DNA from: Pinus tabuliformis | Taxonomy: Eukaryota; Streptophyta; Pinopsida; Pinales; Pinaceae | Length of the DNA: 64,000 nucleotides | NCBI GenBank assembly: GCA_031772625.1 | Contig: CM062819.1 | Location: 819,679,503 to 819,743,502 of the forward strand | Reading direction: 5' to 3' | Shown: piece by piece, positions 58,618-64,000 of the stretch | Position numbering within the stretch: the first letter of the stretch is position 1 | Layout: every line of letters starts with the position of its first letter | The notes under the pieces: model-generated | Seen by the model: the letters and a program-made list of their open reading frames with translations, nothing else | What the model was told of the DNA's origin: nothing | The model's database searches: none | Position numbers and translations under genes: made by a program

Positions 58618-59002
58618 AAGGGTGTCTCTTTCTCCCTATCAGAAGATTGAAGGCTCCTCTTCGCCTTCAACAACTTCTACCAGATCTTCAAGTGTGGCAA
58701 GCACTGCTTCTTCAACTGATGATACAAAAACCCCTGTGGGAGTGGTTTTTGGCTTCCTTGATGTGTATGGAAGATGTTGTATTCATGGGATCAGTTTGAC
58801 TAATTTCGCGAACTGTCGGGTGATGGTATGGACAGAGCGAAGGTGATGATATGGAATTTCGTGTTCAGTCTTGGGAGGTGAGAAGTAACCAACTGCATAT
58901 TTGCGTGTAGGTGAGGGGGAGTGCGAGTTACTTCCTTAACTAAATGGTTGATGAGTGAGTGTGAGAGGACATTCAACCATAAACAACTAGCGGCCCTCCT
59001 TC
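58618..59002 (-). other. G2 5' leader between LTR and GAG
   Basis: No recognisable domain. A plant-type PBS (TGGTATCAGAGC) is not present next to the LTR, so the primer used is unknown. Confidence 0.5.
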
Positions 59003-61710
59003 TAGTGCTTGGTGATTTATAGTGTTACTTGTGTCAAGGTTCTTTCACCAGAGAGAGGCAGGGTGGAAGTGAGTCCTAAGTTGGATGGGAGGAAACCCAA
59101 CTCTGTTAGGAACATACAACACAATAGGATGTGCACAGCTTCTAGAGGAGGAATCCACATGGATGCGGTAGTCACAACACACAAGGGAATATAGCACATA
59201 CAACACTCATTGGGAAATTCGCGCGAGTGCGACGGTTGTTATAACAAGTTTACGTGAAAGGTTCTATCTCATGTCTGGGAGGTAACCAACATGGGTAGGA
59301 CATCGTTAACAACTTATAAAACACATTTTCATTGATATATATGTATTAGAACAGTTTAATGAATCCAAGTGTTAAACAAAGGTTAAAGGAAATGCATTAC
59401 AAGTGTTCAAGATGAATCTTAAAAACAGTTACAACACATGTGTGAAAATGTATTGGCCTATTAGCAGGTTTCTGAATTAAGCGAAAGTTCCAAGACACAT
59501 CGATACACCATACGTCACTAACCCCTTGGGTGGGGCATTGGAGCCACTACTTACTCCTCAAAGAAAATATTACAGACTCTCAAGGTTATGTGGGAGGAGC
59601 CAAGGTGAAAATTATTTTCCATGTACAAATGAGGGGGTATTTATAGCCAAGGATGAAACTGACCCTTGTGACTGTTCGACTTCCCTCATGACTGTTTGAC
59701 TTCCATGACCTTTCAACTGTACATGACTCTTCATATGACAATTGGGTCTCTTGGACTTCCATGTTATATTACATTGATTGATAGTATGGCCCACAATAGA
59801 GATGTTGATGACATGAATCATGACAAGACTCGACATGAGAGTGCTGGTACATTTGTGTTGTTGCTGGTGTGCATATCAAGCTATAGTGATGCTGGGTGAT
59901 GGATGTCCTCATGGTGTGTCACCTATTCACCTCTGCATGGAAATATGCATGAAGTCTTCGATGGTTGTTGGGTTCGCTTGATGTTGCATTTGCACATTGA
60001 TCCATGCTTGTATGTTGGCATGCTTGACAGGTTCATCCATTCGCAAAAAGTGTATGTTCGTTCGTCCGTCCATCCACGAACACACCTTCGCATGTTCGTT
60101 CGTATGTTCGTCTGCAAACACACCTTCGTATGTTTGTTCATTCATCCATCTTCGAACACATCTTTGCATGATCATCTGTTCACGAGATCATCTCTTTGCA
60201 TGCATCGTTTGTTTGTCTATTGGTGAACATTTACTTTTGCATGTACTCCCTTTGTTCATTCCATCCGTTGTCACACCATGTTTGTTTGGGGACCTATATT
60301 TGGAGTCACTCATGATGAGATGATATCAAATCCATAAATATCTTAGTTTATTGTAATGCATGATCGTTTCAGATGCAGGTGATTGGGAGAGGAGACAATG
60401 TTAGGAAACAATAGAAGGCAAGTTTCAAGCTGGGATGGATGCTTCGAGCACTGCTGGTGAAAATTGTGTAGAAGTCACTAGGAGATGGTGATGGGAAATC
60501 TGGGTCATTAGTGACTGCCTATGGGGTATAGCTTGGTTGGAGGACAAATCTGCGCAATTTTTGGGAGGAGCGATCTGGGTTGCAGGAAGGTTGGGAAGAC
60601 AAAATCTGCACAATTTTTGGAAGGATCAAGCAGCTAGGAGCATGGCAGCAAAAAACTATGCAATTCCTGGAGGGAACTGGCAGCGAGCTACTAGGAGCTT
60701 AGCAACAAAAACTGCGTAATTCCTAGAGGGAACTGCTAGCAAGCTACTAGGAGATGTTGGTGGGAAAAACTATACTGATGTTGGGAGGCTGGTCTGCTGA
60801 TCACCTCTGCACAGTTTTTGAGCTGAGTAGATTGCTAGGCCGCAGAGGGATTTCTCATGAAAGATGTGTATTTTTCCAAGTGGGAAGCCAGCCGGATGAT
60901 TAGTGGGTTGGCTGGGAAAACTACTCAATTTTTCGATGGAGATAGGGATGAGCGCTTGGTGTCTATCTGACCTATCTATGCAATTTTCTCAGTCAGCGAA
61001 GCAGGTAAGGTCTGTAGCCTCTGCACAAATTTTGAGGAGAGTTAGTCCCGGGGTGATAGCCGGGTCAAACTTGCCGACTGACCAGTAAGAGGGTTGATTG
61101 ATCAGCTTGCAGGTAGCGCAACGTGAAATGGCCTGCTGGTGCTTCTGCACTGTTTTGGGTGACATTCGATCGAGTCGATGGTGGGGTGAAGGTCTAGCTA
61201 TCAAAGTGTGATTTAGTCGTCAGAACTTCAGAAAAATGACTAAGTGTGTGAGCGAGTGAAAAGGTGCATACACAAACTATCAAACACACACTTACATGAC
61301 TTGACGACAAGATGAATCAAACCATCCAGACACACATGCTCAACATGACCGACCAGCGGTGCAAGTCAAAAAGCTCAACGCTTGTGATTGATCATTGGAT
61401 GACTACAATGACGCTTGTATGACAATGGATACGAATCCATGTGTGAGTGCGACGGATGTTTAGATAGCGAATTATAGCATGTACACATGAAGCGAAGACC
61501 TTGTGTATGACCAGAACATGGTCGCAAGCATGACATTGTTACCAACACGCAAAAATTTGTCTATTGAATGATCAAGTAAAGTGGGTGCAAAGACTCACAC
61601 GAGCTCACAGGGTGAACTGAGTGCATGCAAACATCAAGTAAAACTCTCAAAGGAGGTTCTAAAATGGGATGCGAGCCAAAATTTTGGAGGGTTTTGCAGC
61701 TGTTACAACA
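59003..61710 (-). repeat. G2 5' LTR (about 2.7 kb)
   Basis: Direct repeat of 41,370-44,057. Ends at ...TGTTACAACA (61,710), exactly where the RNase H coding of element G3 begins, and starts near TAGTGCTTGGTGATTTATAG. It contains the minisatellite at about 60,040-60,235. Confidence 0.85.
60040..60235. repeat. Minisatellite inside G2 LTR (right copy)
   Basis: Units with GTCCRTCCAYGAACACACCT and TTCGCATGTTCG-like words repeat three to four times (period about 40-48 bp). It matches the array at 42,400-42,560 with different unit content, indicating independent evolution since insertion. Confidence 0.7.
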
Positions 61711-61719
61711 CTTCCAATC

Positions 61720-62010
61720 CTACTTGACATCCACCAATGACAACACTCCTGGTCTCCTAGAGAGGGAATTTGTTACCACATTGTGTTTTTCCTTCACATG
61801 CCCAATCTCAAAATCATAAGCCTAGAGCTTACTCACCCATTTTTTTTGCCTCTCCTCTAATGAATACTACTCAAGGATGAATTGAAGAGTCTTGTGATCA
61901 GTCTTCACATTGAACAAGCTGCCCACTAGATACTATCTGAATTTGGCCAATGCATGCATCACTGCCAACATCTTCTTGTCATACATGGAATACAACCGCT
62001 CACGAGGAAA
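61720..62010 (-). pseudogene. rnh: G3 RNase H C-terminal part
   Basis: Read with several frame changes: a TDH-like block, FILE-like and QKKWVSKL, then AYDFEIGHVKEKHNVVTNSL and SRRPGVLSLVDVK, the conserved end of gypsy RNase H (family VADALSRRP). The sequence stops at the G2 LTR a few codons later. Confidence 0.75.
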
Positions 62011-62015
62011 CAATT

Positions 62016-62900
62016 TCATTCTCTCAAAAGCAATAGGATGCCCCCCTGTGTCAAAATGGCCCAAACCCCTTCACCGAAGGTGACACACTCCAGCACAAAG
62101 GGTCGTGTGAAATCTGGCAAGGCTAAGATTAGGCAACTACTCATGCTTGGCTTGAGGTGCTCAAAATCCTCCCTTTCCACCTGCATCCACTCAAAATCTC
62201 CCCTCTTCGTCAAATCTGTAAGAGGTGGTGCAAGCTATGAGAACCATCTCACAAATCTCCTGTAATATGTACAAATGCCCAAGAACCTCCTCAACTTTGT
62301 CACTTCCCTGGGTGTGGACCAATCCAGTATAGGTCAAATCTTCTCCTAATGCACCTTCACTCCATCTTCCCCAATCAGATTCCCAAGGTACAACATTTTC
62401 GTTAGTCCAAACTCACATTTGGACATCTTCACATACATTTGCTGCTCCTCAAGTATGTAAAGCACTTCCTCCAAATGCTAAAGGTGCTCCTCCCATGTCC
62501 TGCGATAAATGAGTATGTCATTGAAGAAAACCAGAACAAAGCATCTCAGCTGCCCATGGAACACATGGTTCATACAAGACTAAAATGTAGTTGGATCATT
62601 GGTTAGCCCAAAGGGCATCATCAAGAACTCGAAATTTCCATAATGGCAGCAAAAATAAGTCTTCGGGATATCCTGCTCCCTCATGCGGATCTGGTGATAC
62701 CCCAAACACAGATCTATCTTGGAGGAGTATTTAGCTCCTCTAAGCTTTTCCATCAAGTCATATATGCATGGAATGGGGTACATGTTCTTCAAAGTCTTCT
62801 TATTGAGAGCTCGGTAGTCAATTCACATGTGCATTTTCCCAATCTCAACAACTCCTAAATGACCCGCTCTATCCCATCCTTATAGGACTTTGGGTTCCGA
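62016..62900 (-). pseudogene. rt: G3 reverse transcriptase
   Basis: [40 protein letters not shown] (first catalytic Asp kept), [17 protein letters not shown], then after a stop CFVLVFFNDILIYRRTWEEH. Here the catalytic FFDD/YLDD box reads FFND, so the enzyme is inactive. Next MYVKMSKCEFGLTKMLYLGN, then [26 protein letters not shown], and the start of RNase H (KRGDFEWMQVEREDFEHLKP, LILALPDFTRPFVLECVTFG). Stops and frameshifts throughout. Confidence 0.85.
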
Positions 62901-63430
62901 TAAGGGGTGGTGATGACTGCGTTCACTCCCCCCCAGCTCAATGTTGTGCTCAAATCCACGGTTGGGTGGTCTACCTAGTGGAACATCCCCAAAAACCACT
63001 TGGTGCCTCTCCAATAAGGCTAGTATATCTAGGTGTGTAGCCTGCACCCGTGTCCTTGACTCAGAAATCTACAACTCAACCGCCCACTCCAAATATCCAT
63101 GTCATAAATCTTCCTCCATCCGGTGGGATGAAACTGTCTGAGGGGGATAAGAGTTCATTCCCCTCAGCAATACAAGCTTCCCATCTAGACTTTTGAACTC
63201 CATCTCTAGTTTCTTCCAATCGGTAGTGACCTTTCCCAATGCGTACAACCACTAGACGCTCAACACCACATTGGTGTCTAGGACATCAACCATGAAGAAA
63301 TGATCAGTGCATGGGTAGTTCCTGATCTAGGTGGATCTCTAGACACAGTGGCATGGAAAAATCTCAAAATTCAAAGTGCTGGAAAGGCGATGTGATAGTG
63401 TCAGTCTTTGCATCCTTCCTCCAGTGATCA
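62900..63430 (-). pseudogene. G3 protease end and linker to RT
   Basis: RNYPCTDHFFMVDVLDTNVV, LSV, stop, WLYALGKVTTDWKKLEMEFK and SLDGKLVLLRGMNSYPPQTV form the second half of a gypsy retropepsin and its linker (family: ...DVILGMDWL...). The active-site DTG/DSG would lie to the right and was not found. Confidence 0.7.
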
Positions 63431-64000
63431 AACATGCTCTTACAAAGTGATTTTAAGGTGTCAAGGTCAAATTTTGTCATTTAAGTGAGTCTTCAAGCAA
63501 AATTTGGTCACTAGGTATTAGGTCTAGGGTTTGCTTTTACTCCTTTCAAAGTTTTCCAAATGTCAGTCCATGTCACCATTTAGATGAGTGTGCCATCATT
63601 CAGAGGTTTGTCATTATCATGTCAAGTTCCACTGGGTCATTTTACACCTTGTTCATGCTTCAGTTGCGCCTAGGTAAGGTTCATTTCCCTCTCCTAGGGT
63701 TTTGAAGGCAATTTCTCTTGGATGGTCAAATCATCAACAAAACTTGTAACCTAATGTTCATGCACCTTCCCCTATCCTTAATGTACCTTATTAAACACTT
63801 CCCATCACTGAGATCCCCCAAATTCCTCATTTTTCCACAAACCCTAGTTTCTTGCTACAACTTGGCAATTTTCTAGGTTCGGCCTGTGTTTAGCCCTTTT
63901 GGACCCCTTCCCCTCACTAAATCTTTGAAATTCAACCTTCCCATGCTTCCTAACATTCCTCCCTACTTCCCAAAATTTTCTGAAGAATTTAGAAGCCCCT
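63431..64000. other. Unassigned right end of window
   Basis: C/T-rich on the plus strand with AGGGTTT words. No GAG could be read, so another insertion or an LTR may begin here. Confidence 0.35.

Larger units (their letters stand above)
41370..61710 (-). mobile_element. Ty3/gypsy element G2 (Tat-like), with G1 nested inside
   Basis: Two direct repeats of about 2.7 kb (41,370-44,057 and 59,003-61,710) flank a minus-strand gag-pol with GAG, protease, RNase H, RT, second RNase H and integrase in this order. Subtracting G1 (46,085-53,860 plus a 5-bp duplication) leaves about 12.5 kb. A hand count over about 320 bp of LTR gave roughly 10-12% differences, so the element is old. Integrase motifs (VHGVLYRK...FLRC, then GHSAGNTTTHKVMRASFY) resemble Tat-lineage elements. 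PBS and exact terminal duplications were not identified. Confidence 0.85.
61711..63430 (-). mobile_element. Ty3/gypsy element G3, protease-RT-RNase H part
   Basis: Minus-strand gypsy pol truncated on the left by the G2 LTR, in the segment just after RNase H, and fading out on the right at about 63,430. GAG and LTR are not seen. Style and domain order match the chromovirus type of G0. Confidence 0.8.

Noticed and set aside
58337..58846. 169-codon plus-strand Ser/Pro-rich frame
   Set aside because: Antisense of the acidic N-terminus and core of G2 GAG.

Overview
The window looks like intergenic DNA from a large, repeat-rich plant nuclear genome. A conifer or other gymnosperm is plausible from the style of the LTR elements, but nothing seen proves it. 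It is AT-rich. I found no intact host gene, no tRNA or rRNA, and no organellar block. Everything recognisable is retrotransposon, a MITE-like foldback element, or tandem and dispersed repeat. All recognised coding regions are broken by stops, frameshifts or deletions.

Layout. 1-5.1 kb: decayed direct repeats and an unknown coiled-coil ORF. 5.5-6.7 kb: the tail of a plant LINE (zinc-finger and RNase H regions, minus strand). 7.5-8.1 kb: a foldback element with arms of about 270 bp. 12.5-16.8 kb: a minus-strand LTR element (called E1 here) with GAG and a long unknown extension but no visible pol. It sits inside a plus-strand Ty1/copia element (C1, to 18,955), which itself lies beside the polypurine tract and LTR of another plus-strand element (19.0-19.9 kb). 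20.7 and 31.5 kb: tails of a second non-LTR family. 21.5-24.1 kb: a satellite-like array with a higher-order period of about 240 bp. 27.5-30 kb: several small tandem duplications. 32.3-34.3 kb: probable 3' part of a LINE.

34.4-63.4 kb is a stack of minus-strand LTR retrotransposons. A copia element (C2) is cut in its integrase by the 3' LTR of a chromodomain Ty3/gypsy element (G0). A Tat-like gypsy element (G2) with 2.7 kb LTRs spans about 41.4-61.7 kb. A third gypsy element (G1, 46,085-53,860) is inserted inside the integrase of G2, with an imperfect 5-bp target duplication. To the right of G2 lies the protease-RT-RNase H half of another gypsy element (G3), possibly the missing half of G0.

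Most interesting points: the E1 GAG-only element with an unknown C-terminal extension; an RNase H domain upstream of RT in G2; a strong excess of TAG nonsense codons, suggesting decay by CHG-methylation deamination; the nested insertion chronology; and the satellite-like array. Domain calls are by eye from translated motifs. LTR divergences are hand counts over short stretches.
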